The notes: generated by a model from the letters alone, not told the origin. 19,675 nucleotides of DNA from an uncultured Steroidobacter sp. (GCF_937958065.1 NZ_CALFXI010000060.1:1-19675); one strand, 5' to 3'. Counted from the first letter of the stretch, positions 9,578 to 17,686 are shown. Numbers and translations are program-made.

Positions 9578-9934
9578 ATGTTGCAAAACTACGTTCCCAT
9601 CCTGATCTTCCTGGGCGTGGCCGGCGTGCTCGGCTCGGTGCTCATCGGCCTGGGCTTCCTGCTCGGCCCGCGCAAACCCGATGCCGAAAAGCTCTCCGCG
9701 TACGAGTGCGGCTTCGAGGCGTATTCCGATACGCGCATGAAGTTCGACGTGCGCTATTACCTGGTGGCGATCCTGTTCATCGTGTTCGATCTGGAGATCG
9801 CGTTCCTGTTTCCGTGGGCGGTGGCGCTCGATGCCGTCGGCATGGTCGGGCTCGCGGCCATGGGTGTGTTTCTGCTGATCCTGGTGGTGGGCTTCGTGTA
9901 CGAGTGGAAGAAGGGGGCGTTGGAATGGGATTGA
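9578..9934 (+). CDS. nuoA: NADH-quinone oxidoreductase subunit A
   Basis: A small membrane-arm subunit of respiratory complex I at the junction with the peripheral arm. From ATG 9578 the product is 118 residues (MLQNYVPILIFLGVAG...), a typical length, with three TM helices at about 5-28, 60-80 and 87-108. The conserved first loop YECGFEAYSDTRMKFDVRYYLVA and second-helix motif FDLEIAFLFPWA are intact. An in-frame ATG at 9536 would add 14 residues (AAAGPGASAAYA) that do not resemble the family, and it lies inside a good -10 box, so I reject it. The Shine-Dalgarno sequence is weak. The gene overlaps nuoB by 10 bases. Confidence 0.96.
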   Translation: MLQNYVPILIFLGVAGVLGSVLIGLGFLLGPRKPDAEKLSAYECGFEAYSDTRMKFDVRYYLVAILFIVFDLEIAFLFPWAVALDAVGMVGLAAMGVFLLILVVGFVYEWKKGALEWD

Positions 9935-10428
9935 CGGCTCCCACGGCGGAAACGCCGGACGCCGCGGTGACTCAGCGCGGCTTCATGACCACCACGGTCG
10001 ATTCGCTCATGAACTGGGCGCGCACCGGCTCGATGTGGCCGATGACTTTCGGTCTCGCTTGTTGTGCCGTCGAGATGATGCATGCGGGCGCGGCCCGTTA
10101 TGACCTCGACCGCTTCGGTGTGGTGTTCCGTCCGAGCCCGCGTCAGTCCGACGTGATGATCGTGGCCGGCACCCTGGTGAACAAGATGGCGCCGGCGCTG
10201 CGCAAGGTCTATGACCAGATGCCCGAGCCGCGCTGGGTGATCTCGATGGGTTCCTGCGCCAACGGCGGCGGTTATTACCACTACTCGTATGCGGTAGTGC
10301 GCGGCTGCGACCGGATCGTACCGGTCGATGTGTACGTGCCGGGCTGCCCGCCGAGTGCCGAAGCATTGCTGTACGGCATCCTGCAATTGCAGAACAAGAT
10401 CCGCCGCACCAGCACGATTGCGCGATAA
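9925..10428 (+). CDS. nuoB: NADH-quinone oxidoreductase subunit B
   Basis: This peripheral-arm subunit carries the terminal [4Fe-4S] cluster N2, which passes electrons to quinone. The 167 residues have the four ligands: adjacent C46 and C47 in FGLACCAVEMM, C111 in MGSCANGGGYY and C141 in VPGCPP. The start ATG at 9925 overlaps the end of nuoA by 10 bases and is preceded by GGGGG, giving MGLTAPTAETPDAAV, a short variable N-terminus before the conserved TTVDSLMNWARTGSMWP. The frame stays open upstream inside nuoA, but that part is not NuoB-like. A terminator-like hairpin follows before nuoC. Confidence 0.98.
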   Translation: MGLTAPTAETPDAAVTQRGFMTTTVDSLMNWARTGSMWPMTFGLACCAVEMMHAGAARYDLDRFGVVFRPSPRQSDVMIVAGTLVNKMAPALRKVYDQMPEPRWVISMGSCANGGGYYHYSYAVVRGCDRIVPVDVYVPGCPPSAEALLYGILQLQNKIRRTSTIAR

Positions 10429-10445
10429 CCGCGCATCGACATTGT

Positions 10446-10471
10446 GCCCGCTGAAGCGGGCTTGAGTTTTT
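10446..10471 (+). terminator. Terminator-like hairpin between nuoB and nuoC
   Basis: GCCCGC (10446-10451) pairs perfectly with GCGGGC (10456-10461) around a TGAA tetraloop, extendable by a T-A pair inside the loop, and is followed by TTGAGTTTTT (10462-10471). This has the layout of an intrinsic terminator with a short stem. It lies inside the nuo operon, 17 bases after the nuoB stop and 11 bases before the nuoC ATG. It would most likely act as a partial terminator or attenuator, or as an RNA-processing boundary. Confidence 0.5.
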
Positions 10472-10482
10472 GCGAGAACGGG

Positions 10483-11190
10483 ATGAGTTCACGTACCGAG
10501 ACATTGGCCTCGCGACTGACGGCGCGCTTTGCTCAAGAGCTGCGGCCGCTGCCGGCGCTGCCCGACGAAGTTGCGTTCGAAGTCGACGCAGCGAACCTGC
10601 TCGCCGTCTGCAAGGAATTGCGCGACAACGCCGAATTCGGCTTCGAGCAGCTGATCGATCTGGCCGGCGTGGATTATCTGGATTACGGCCGCGAGGAGTG
10701 GAACACGCTCGCGTCCACCTCCACGGGCTTCAGCCGCGGCGTCAATCGCATCAAGGAAACCGTGAGCGAGCCGCGGACCGCGCGTTTCGCGGTGACTTAT
10801 CAACTGCTGTCGATCTCCAACAACTGGCGCCTGCGCCTGCGCAGCTTCACGAGCGAAGGCGAGCCGCCGGTGATCGACTCCGTGTTCGAGATCTGGAACA
10901 GCGCCAACTGGTTCGAGCGCGAAGCGTTCGACCTGTACGGCATCCTGTTCCGCAATCATCCGGACCTGCGCCGCATCCTCACCGACTACGGCTTCATCGG
11001 CCATCCGTTCCGCAAGGACTTCCCGCTGATCGGCAATGTGGAAGTGAAGTACGACACCGCCAAGGGCCGCGTCGTGTACCAGCCGGTGAGCATCGAGCCG
11101 CGTACGCTCGTGCCGCGAGTCATTCGCGAAGACAACCGCTACGACCAGGTGCTCAAGGAAGTGCCGGTCGGCGCCGCCGCCAATCGCTGA
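10483..11190 (+). CDS. nuoC: NADH-quinone oxidoreductase subunit C (30-kDa subunit)
   Basis: A peripheral-arm structural subunit next to NuoD and the quinone pocket. From ATG 10483 it has 235 residues. The 30-kDa signature is complete: WFEREAFDLYGILF (around E147-G153), NHPDLRRILTDYGFIGHPFRKDFPL and the trailing VEVKYD. An in-frame GTG at 10444 would extend the protein by 13 residues, but it would place the terminator-like hairpin in coding sequence, so the ATG is preferred. nuoC and nuoD are separate genes here, unlike the nuoCD fusion of E. coli and Pseudomonas. nuoD follows after 8 bases. Confidence 0.95.
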   Translation: MSSRTETLASRLTARFAQELRPLPALPDEVAFEVDAANLLAVCKELRDNAEFGFEQLIDLAGVDYLDYGREEWNTLASTSTGFSRGVNRIKETVSEPRTARFAVTYQLLSISNNWRLRLRSFTSEGEPPVIDSVFEIWNSANWFEREAFDLYGILFRNHPDLRRILTDYGFIGHPFRKDFPLIGNVEVKYDTAKGRVVYQPVSIEPRTLVPRVIREDNRYDQVLKEVPVGAAANR

Positions 11191-11198
11191 AGTTAGCC

Positions 11199-12452
11199 AT
11201 GGCAGACATTCATAATTTCACGCTCAACTTCGGCCCGCAGCATCCTGCCGCGCACGGCGTCTTGCGCCTGGTGCTGGAGATGGATGGCGAGGTCATCCAG
11301 AAGGCCGATCCGCACATCGGCCTGCTGCATCGTGCGACCGAGAAGCTGGCCGAGTCCAAGCCGTTCAATCAATCGATCGGCTACATGGATCGTCTCGACT
11401 ACGTCTCGATGATGTGCAACGAGCACGCGTACGTGATGGCGATCGAGAAGCTGCTCGGCATCAAGGTGCCGGAGCGCGCGCAGTACATCCGCGTGATGTT
11501 CGACGAGATCACCCGCATCCTGAATCACTTGATGTGGCTCGGTGCGCACGGTCTCGACATCGGCGCGATGACCGTCTTCCTGTATGCGTTCCGCGAGCGC
11601 GAAGATCTGATGGACGTGTACGAGGCGGTGTCCGGCACGCGCATGCACGCGACTTACTATCGTCCGGGCGGCGTGTATCGCGATCTGCCGGACAGCATGC
11701 CGAAGTATCAGCCCTCGAAGTGGCGCTCGCAGGCCGACGTGGATCGTCTCAACGAGCGTCGTCGCGGCAGCATGCTCGACTTCATCGACGACTTCTGCGC
11801 GCGCTTCCCGGCGAACGTCGATGAATATGAAACCCTGCTCACCGACAACCGCATCTGGAAACAGCGCACGGTGAACATCGGCGTGGTCTCCCCGGAGCGT
11901 GCTCTGCAGCTCGGCTTCACCGGCCCGATGATCCGCGGCTCCGGCATCGAGTGGGACCTGCGCAAGAAGCAGCCGTACGAAGTGTACGACCGCATGGATT
12001 TCGACATCCCGGTCGGCGTCAACGGCGATTGTTACGATCGTTATCTGGTGCGCGTCGAGGAGATGCGCCAGTCGAATCGCATCATCAAGCAGTGCGTCGA
12101 CTGGCTGCGCGCCAATCCCGGCCCGGTGATGCTCGAGGATCACAAGATCTCGGCGCCCAAGCGCGAAGAGATGAAGGGCGACATGGAATCGCTGATCCAT
12201 CATTTCAAGTTGTTCACCGAAGGCTACTGCGTGCCGGCCGGTGAGACTTACGCCGCGGTCGAGGCGCCGAAGGGCGAGTTCGGTATCTATCTGGTGTCCG
12301 ACGGTGCCAACAAACCGTATCGGTTGAAGTGCCGCGCGCCGGGCTTCCCGCACCTCGCCTCGCTCGAGGAGATGGTGAAGGGCCACTTGCTGGCGGACGT
12401 GGTGGCCGTGATCGGCACGCAGGACATCGTATTCGGGGAAATCGACCGATGA
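11199..12452 (+). CDS. nuoD: NADH-quinone oxidoreductase subunit D (49-kDa subunit)
   Basis: NuoD forms the quinone-reduction pocket together with NuoB. The 417-residue product is full length. NFGPQHPAAHG (10-20) contains H19 and RLDY contains Y68; these correspond to the quinone-head contacts H38 and Y87 of the Thermus enzyme, with the same spacing of 49. Other conserved stretches are EKLAESKPFNQSIGYMDR, RIMFDEITRILNHL-like sequence (here RVMFDEITRILNHL) and the closing DVVAVIGTQDIVFGEIDR. The start ATG at 11199 lies 8 bases after the nuoC stop, and its 8-base leader AGTTAGCC is identical to that of nuoI. The frame is open far upstream through nuoC, but this is only an absence of stops. Its stop overlaps the nuoE start (ATGA). 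Confidence 0.98.
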   Translation: MADIHNFTLNFGPQHPAAHGVLRLVLEMDGEVIQKADPHIGLLHRATEKLAESKPFNQSIGYMDRLDYVSMMCNEHAYVMAIEKLLGIKVPERAQYIRVMFDEITRILNHLMWLGAHGLDIGAMTVFLYAFREREDLMDVYEAVSGTRMHATYYRPGGVYRDLPDSMPKYQPSKWRSQADVDRLNERRRGSMLDFIDDFCARFPANVDEYETLLTDNRIWKQRTVNIGVVSPERALQLGFTGPMIRGSGIEWDLRKKQPYEVYDRMDFDIPVGVNGDCYDRYLVRVEEMRQSNRIIKQCVDWLRANPGPVMLEDHKISAPKREEMKGDMESLIHHFKLFTEGYCVPAGETYAAVEAPKGEFGIYLVSDGANKPYRLKCRAPGFPHLASLEEMVKGHLLADVVAVIGTQDIVFGEIDR

Positions 12453-13036
12453 GCGGCAGGCAGGATCCAGGTTCCAACGACGGCGGCAAGAGCGCGCCGG
12501 AGCTGGATGAAATCGACACCGGCAACGTCGCTCACGACGCGCCCGAAGGCTACAAGGGCGTGCTCTCCGAGCATGCGCGTCACGAGATCGATCATTGGCT
12601 GACGAAGTTCCCGCCGGATCGCCGGCGCTCGGCCGTGATCGCGGCGCTGCGTGCCGTTCAGCACGACATCGGCGGCTATCTCACCAAGGAAGCGATGGAC
12701 GCGGTCGCCGAGTACATCGGCCTGCCGCCGATCCAGGTCTACGAAGTCGCGACCTTCTATTCGATGTTCGAGACCAAGCCGGTCGGCCGTCACAGCATCT
12801 CGGTGTGCACCAACATCTCCTGCATGTTGTGCGGCGGGGAGGAAATGCTGTCGCACGTCGAGAAGCGGCTCGGCATCAAGGTGGGCGAGAGCACGCCGGA
12901 CGGCCGCTTCTTCCTGAAGCGCGAAGAGGAATGTCTGGCCGCGTGCAACAACGCGCCGATGATGATGGTCGACCACGTGTACTACGAGAATCTCACGCCC
13001 GAAAAGATCGACGAGATTCTGGATCGGCACAAGTAA
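12449..13036 (+). CDS. nuoE: NADH-quinone oxidoreductase subunit E (24-kDa subunit)
   Basis: A thioredoxin-fold subunit of the NADH-dehydrogenase module carrying the [2Fe-2S] cluster N1a. The 195 residues include ligands C120 and C125 (in VCTNISCMLC) and C162 and C166 (in ECLAACNNAP), with the family's spacing. An extra C128 lies close by, as in many homologues. The core begins around residue 35 (YKGVLSEHARHEIDHWL). The first ~35 residues are polar, acidic and Gly-rich, longer than in the ~165-residue forms. The start ATG overlaps the nuoD stop (ATGA), which points to coupled translation. The gap to nuoF is 31 bases. Confidence 0.97.
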   Translation: MSGRQDPGSNDGGKSAPELDEIDTGNVAHDAPEGYKGVLSEHARHEIDHWLTKFPPDRRRSAVIAALRAVQHDIGGYLTKEAMDAVAEYIGLPPIQVYEVATFYSMFETKPVGRHSISVCTNISCMLCGGEEMLSHVEKRLGIKVGESTPDGRFFLKREEECLAACNNAPMMMVDHVYYENLTPEKIDEILDRHK

Positions 13037-13067
13037 CGCCTCGCGATACCCATAGCCATCGCCAACC

Positions 13068-14402
13068 ATGACTGACGAATCAAACAATCTGCTGTTAGGC
13101 AAGTACGCGAGCAACTTCGTCTGCTTCGCGACGCTCGGTATGGAGCGTCCGTCGTCGATCGAGACGTATCGCAAGACCGGCGGCTATGAAGTGTGGGAGA
13201 GGATCCTGCGCGAGAAGACCCCGAAGGAAGAGATCATCGAGCAGGTGAAAGCCTCGGGCCTGCGTGGCCGCGGCGGCGCCGGCTTCCCGACGGGCATGAA
13301 GTGGAGCTTCATGCCGCGCAACGCGCCGGGCCAGAAATACGTGGTCTGCAATTCGGACGAGAGCGAGCCCGGCACCTGCCATGACCGCGACATCCTGCGT
13401 TACAACCCGCACGCCTTGATCGAAGGCATGGCAATCGGCGGTTACGCCATGGGCGCCTCGGTCGGCTACAACTACATTCGCGGCGAGTTCCTCGACGAGC
13501 CCGTGCCGCGTTTCGAAGAAGCATTGAAGGAAGCCTACGCCGCGGGTCTGCTCGGCAAGAATCTGCTGGGCTCGGGCGTGGACTTCGATCTGTATTCGTT
13601 CGTCGGCGCGGGTGCGTACATCTGCGGCGAAGAAACCGCGCTGCTGGAATCGCTGGAAGGCAAGCAGGGCCGGCCGCGTTTCAAGCCGCCGTTCCCGGCG
13701 AACTTCGGTCTGTACGGCAAGCCCACCACGATCAACAACACGCAGAGCTACGCGTCGGTGCCGACGATTCTGCGCAAGGGACCGAAGTGGTTCACCGACC
13801 TGGGCGTGCCGAACGCCGGCGGCACCATGATCTTTTCGATCTCCGGCCACGTGAACAAGCCGCAGAACATCGAGCTGCCGCTCGGCATTCCGTTCAAGGA
13901 TCTGCTCGAGATCTGCGGTGGCGTGCGCGGCGGTCGCAAGCTGAAAGCCGTGATCCCCGGCGGTGTGTCCGTGCCGGTCGTGCCTGGCGACGCCATGATG
14001 ACCGCCACGATGGACTACGACGGCGTGCGCAAGGTCGGCTCGAGCCTCGGTACCGGCTCGATGATCGTCATGGACGAGACCACCTGCATGGTCAAGGCGC
14101 TCGAGCGCATCTCACGTTTCTATTACGCCGAGTCGTGCGGCCAGTGCACGCCGTGCCGTGAAGGCACCGGCTGGATGAATCGCATGCTGAAGCGAATGCT
14201 GGCCGGGCAGGGCAAGAAGTCGGACCTCGACATGCTGGTGGACGTCGCCAACAAGATCGAAGGTCACACCATCTGCGCCTTCGGCGATGCCGCCGCCTGG
14301 CCGGTGCAGAGCTTCATGAAGCACTTCCGCCACGAATTCGAATACATCATCGAGCACGGACACAGCATCGTCGAACGCGATCGCCGTGCCGCTGCCGCTT
14401 GA
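13068..14402 (+). CDS. nuoF: NADH-quinone oxidoreductase subunit F (51-kDa subunit)
   Basis: This subunit binds NADH and FMN and carries [4Fe-4S] cluster N3; electrons enter complex I here. The 444-residue product has the glycine-rich nucleotide-binding segment GLRGRGGAGFPTGMKW (64-79), the FMN-site stretch VCNSDESEPGTCHDR, the GAGAYICGEETAL segment, and the cluster ligands C357, C360, C363 (ESCGQCTPCREG) and C403 (ICAFGD). The ATG at 13068 has only a weak upstream purine signal. An N-terminal segment of about 35 residues precedes the conserved GGYEVWERIL. The gene is followed after 10 bases by nuoG. Confidence 0.98.
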   Translation: MTDESNNLLLGKYASNFVCFATLGMERPSSIETYRKTGGYEVWERILREKTPKEEIIEQVKASGLRGRGGAGFPTGMKWSFMPRNAPGQKYVVCNSDESEPGTCHDRDILRYNPHALIEGMAIGGYAMGASVGYNYIRGEFLDEPVPRFEEALKEAYAAGLLGKNLLGSGVDFDLYSFVGAGAYICGEETALLESLEGKQGRPRFKPPFPANFGLYGKPTTINNTQSYASVPTILRKGPKWFTDLGVPNAGGTMIFSISGHVNKPQNIELPLGIPFKDLLEICGGVRGGRKLKAVIPGGVSVPVVPGDAMMTATMDYDGVRKVGSSLGTGSMIVMDETTCMVKALERISRFYYAESCGQCTPCREGTGWMNRMLKRMLAGQGKKSDLDMLVDVANKIEGHTICAFGDAAAWPVQSFMKHFRHEFEYIIEHGHSIVERDRRAAAA

Positions 14403-14412
14403 GAGATGACCC

Positions 14413-16593
14413 ATGAGTGACGAGGTCAATATTGAAGTCAACGGCGTGCCCATGAAGGCGCGCAAGGGTCAGATGGTGATCCAGGTGACGGACGCGAACG
14501 ACGTGTACGTCCCGCGTTTCTGTTATCACGAGAAACTGCCGATCGCCGCCAACTGCCGCATGTGCCTGGTGGAAGTGGAGAAGGCGCCGAAGCCGATGCC
14601 GGCCTGCGCCACTCCGGTCGCCGAAGGCATGAAGGTGTTCACCAAGTCGCCGAAAGCCATTGCCGCGCAGCGCGCCGTGATGGAGTTCCTGCTGATCAAT
14701 CATCCGCTCGACTGTCCGATCTGCGACCAGGGCGGCGAATGCGAGCTGCAGGATCTGGCGATGGGCTTCGGCCGCGACATCTCGCGCTATAGCGAGCGCA
14801 AGCGCGTCGTCAAAGACAAGAACCTCGGCCCGCTCGTGTCCACCGACATGACCCGCTGCATTCACTGCACCCGCTGCGTGCGCTTCACGCAGGACGTGCA
14901 GGGCTTCCAGGAACTGGGCACGGTCGGCCGCGGCGAAATGACCGAGATCGGCACGTTCATCGAAAAGAGCGTCGATCACGAGCTGTCGGCCAACATCATC
15001 GATCTGTGCCCGGTCGGCGCGTTGAACAACAAGCCGTACCGCTATCGCGCGCGTGCGTGGGAAATGACTCAGCATCCGCTGATCTCTCCGCACGATGCCG
15101 TGGGCACCAACATCTACGCGCACGTTCTGCGTGGTCGCGTGATGCGCATCGTCCCCCGTGCCAACGAGGACGTGAACGAGACCTGGATCGCGGATCGCGA
15201 TCGTTTCAGCTACCAGGGCATCTACAGCGAAGATCGCCAGTTGAAGCCGTCCATCCGCGAGAACGGCGTGCTGCAGGAAACGGATTGGGAAACGGCGCTG
15301 CAGAAGGTCGCCGAGAAGCTGGGCCGCATCGCCAAGCAACATGGCGGCGGACAGATCGGCGCGATCGCCTCGCCGAATTCGACGTTGGAAGAGCTGTTCC
15401 TGCTGTCGCGCATCGCACGCGGCCTGGGCAGCGCGAACCTCGATCATCGGCTGCGTCGCACTGATTTCCGCGACGACGCGAGCGATCCGTTGTTCCCGTC
15501 GCTCGGCGTGTCCATCAAGGAGCTCGAGGCGCAGAACAGCGTGCTCGTGGTCGGCTCGAACCTGCGTAAGGAAGTGCCGCTGCTCGCGCATCGCATCCGC
15601 AAGGCTGCGTTGAAGGGCGGCAAGGTGTCTTTCATCAACGCGCAGCGTTACGACTATCTGTTCCCGGTGGCGGGCTATCTCACTTCGAACGGCATCGGCT
15701 CGCTCGATCACCTGGTCGCGGTGGCCGCTGCTGCAATCAATGCCAGTGGCAAGACTGCGCCGGCGTCGATCGCGTCGCTGGTCGGTCAGGCGCAGCCGAA
15801 CGACACGCACAAAGCCATCGCTCAGCAGCTGAGCGAAGGCGAGCGGCGTTTGATCCTGCTCGGTGCGATCGCTCAGCGCGATCCGGCGTTTGCCGATCTG
15901 CGTCTGGTCGCAAGCGCGCTGGCTGAAGTCACGGGCGCAACGCTTGGTTACCTGCCCGAAGGCGGCAACGCCGTCGGCGCGCATCTGGTTGGGTTCCTGC
16001 CGGGCCGCACGGTCGGTGGTCAGGCCGTGGCGTCGCCGGGCCTGAATGTCGCGGACATGTTCGCGGCCAAGCTCAAGGCTTACATCGTGTTCGGTGCCAT
16101 CGAGCCGAAGCTCGACGTGGCAGCCGAGAACGTCAGTGCCGCGCTGGAAGGCGCCGAGTTCGTCGTCGCGCTGTCGCCGTATTCCACGGCGGCCCAGTTC
16201 GCCGATGTGGTGCTGCCGATCGGCACGTTCGCCGAAACGGCCGGCACGTATGTGAATCTCGAAGGCCGCTGGCAGAGCGTGCCGGGGGCGGCGGCGCCGG
16301 TGGGCGAGTCGCGTCCGGGTTGGAAGGTGTTGCGCGTGCTGGCGAACCTGCTGGATCTGCCGGGCTTCGAATACACCGCGGCCGATCAGATCACCGCCGA
16401 CATTCGCAAAGTGATCGAAGAAGCGGGTGCGTTCACTGCCAAGGCGGCCACGCGCACGCTGCAGGCGAAGTCGGCCGGCGCGCCGGTCGTGCGTGACGTG
16501 CCGATCTATCAGGTGGATGCGATGGTGCGTCGTTCGTCGGCGTTGCAGAACACGCGTGAGGGTCGCGAGACAGTGCGAGGACAGAACGCGTGA
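14413..16593 (+). CDS. nuoG: NADH-quinone oxidoreductase subunit G (75-kDa subunit)
   Basis: The largest peripheral subunit, carrying clusters N1b, N4 and N5. It has 726 residues. The N-terminal 2Fe-2S ferredoxin domain has C37, C48, C51 and C65. The His-Cys cluster N5 uses H97, C101, C104 and C110 (HPLDCPICDQGGEC). N4 uses C149, C152, C155 (CIHCTRC) and C199 (DLCPVG). A molybdopterin-oxidoreductase-like domain follows from about 220 and is expected to be structural only. No cysteine occurs after residue 199, so the N7 cluster of E. coli NuoG is absent. The ATG follows GAGAG at 7-base spacing, and the stop overlaps the nuoH GTG by 4 bases. Confidence 0.98.
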   Translation: MSDEVNIEVNGVPMKARKGQMVIQVTDANDVYVPRFCYHEKLPIAANCRMCLVEVEKAPKPMPACATPVAEGMKVFTKSPKAIAAQRAVMEFLLINHPLDCPICDQGGECELQDLAMGFGRDISRYSERKRVVKDKNLGPLVSTDMTRCIHCTRCVRFTQDVQGFQELGTVGRGEMTEIGTFIEKSVDHELSANIIDLCPVGALNNKPYRYRARAWEMTQHPLISPHDAVGTNIYAHVLRGRVMRIVPRANEDVNETWIADRDRFSYQGIYSEDRQLKPSIRENGVLQETDWETALQKVAEKLGRIAKQHGGGQIGAIASPNSTLEELFLLSRIARGLGSANLDHRLRRTDFRDDASDPLFPSLGVSIKELEAQNSVLVVGSNLRKEVPLLAHRIRKAALKGGKVSFINAQRYDYLFPVAGYLTSNGIGSLDHLVAVAAAAINASGKTAPASIASLVGQAQPNDTHKAIAQQLSEGERRLILLGAIAQRDPAFADLRLVASALAEVTGATLGYLPEGGNAVGAHLVGFLPGRTVGGQAVASPGLNVADMFAAKLKAYIVFGAIEPKLDVAAENVSAALEGAEFVVALSPYSTAAQFADVVLPIGTFAETAGTYVNLEGRWQSVPGAAAPVGESRPGWKVLRVLANLLDLPGFEYTAADQITADIRKVIEEAGAFTAKAATRTLQAKSAGAPVVRDVPIYQVDAMVRRSSALQNTREGRETVRGQNA

Positions 16594-17651
16594 ACGGTGT
16601 TCCTGACTTTGTAAACACACTGCTGCCATTCCTGCCGGAGTGGATCCAGGCCGTGGTTTTCTACGGCGTGGTCGCGCTGATTCTGTTCATCAGCGTGATC
16701 CTGACCATGGCGTTCCTGACGCTGGCCGAGCGTCGCGTCATCGGCTCGATCCAGGCACGTATCGGTCCGAATCGCGTCGGCCCCGGCGGCTTGCTGCAGC
16801 CGTTCGCCGACGTGCTCAAGCTGATGCTGAAGGAAATCGTCATCCCGACGGCTTCCAACAAGTTCCTGTTCATCATCGCGCCGCTGCTGGCGGTGATTCC
16901 CGCGCTGGCCGCGTGGGCGGTCGTGCCGCTGTGGCCGGGTTTCGCGGTCGCCGACATCAACGCGGGTCTGTTGTATCTGCTCGCGCTCAGCTCGGCCGGT
17001 GTGTACGGCGTGATCCTCGCCGGTTGGGCAACCAACTCCAAGTACGCATTCCTTGGCGCCATGCGCGCCGCGGCGCAGATGGTCGCTTATGAAATCGCCA
17101 TGGGCTTCGCGCTCGTCGGCGTCGTGATGGCGGCGGGCTCGCTGAATCTCGGCGAGATCATCGAGAAGCAGGCGGGCGGCTACTTCAGCTACTTCTTCTG
17201 GTGGATGATTCCGCTGTTCGTGGTGTATTTCATCTCGGGCGTGGCCGAAACCAACCGCGCGCCGTTCGACGTGGTGGAAGGCGAGTCGGAAATCGTCGCG
17301 GGCTTCCACGTCGAGTACTCGGGCATGGCGTTCGCCGTGTTCTTCGTCGCCGAGTACGTGAACATGATCCTGATCTCGGCGCTGACCTCGATCTTCTTCT
17401 TCGGCGGCTGGCTGTCGCCGTTCGAAGGCTATCCGCTGCCGGGCTTCATCACCGCGCCGGGCTTCCACTGGCTGTTCCTGAAGATCTCGTTCTTCCTGTT
17501 CTGTTACCTGTGGTTCCGTGCGACGTTCCCGCGCTATCGCTACGACCAGATCATGCGCCTGGGCTGGAAAGTGTTCATTCCGGTGACGCTGGTGTGGCTG
17601 GCCGTGCTCGGTGTCTTCTTCGCGTACGACATCGGGCCATGGTCGAAGTGA
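16590..17651 (+). CDS. nuoH: NADH-quinone oxidoreductase subunit H
   Basis: The membrane-arm subunit that forms the quinone entry chamber and links it to the proton channels. The 353 residues contain about eight TM helices. The conserved first loop AERRVIGSIQARIGPNRVG (residues about 46-64) and the acidic loop GVAETNRAPFDVVEGESE with the following EIVAGFHVEYSGM are both intact. The start is GTG at 16590 inside the nuoG stop (GTGA), with GAGGA (16577-16581) 8 bases upstream. No ATG lies close enough to be an alternative without losing the first helix. The gap to nuoI is 35 bases. Confidence 0.98.
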   Translation: MNGVPDFVNTLLPFLPEWIQAVVFYGVVALILFISVILTMAFLTLAERRVIGSIQARIGPNRVGPGGLLQPFADVLKLMLKEIVIPTASNKFLFIIAPLLAVIPALAAWAVVPLWPGFAVADINAGLLYLLALSSAGVYGVILAGWATNSKYAFLGAMRAAAQMVAYEIAMGFALVGVVMAAGSLNLGEIIEKQAGGYFSYFFWWMIPLFVVYFISGVAETNRAPFDVVEGESEIVAGFHVEYSGMAFAVFFVAEYVNMILISALTSIFFFGGWLSPFEGYPLPGFITAPGFHWLFLKISFFLFCYLWFRATFPRYRYDQIMRLGWKVFIPVTLVWLAVLGVFFAYDIGPWSK

Positions 17652-17686
17652 TTGGGTCGAAGTAAGGCGGTAAGCAAGAGTTAGCC

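Noticed and set aside
10470..11198. Upstream extension of the nuoD frame through nuoC, suggesting a fusion
   Set aside because: The extension is Arg-rich out-of-frame nuoC sequence. NuoD homology starts at the ATG at 11199, and nuoC is intact in its own frame, so this is not a nuoCD fusion.
11193..12386. A 397-codon open frame antisense to nuoD
   Set aside because: Shadow of nuoD, with no plausible domain.
14347..16629. A 760-codon open frame on the minus strand spanning all of nuoG
   Set aside because: It mirrors a GC-rich coding gene whose codon use leaves few antisense stops. The product is Arg/His/Ala-rich low-complexity sequence with no recognisable domain, while the plus strand encodes a complete NuoG.
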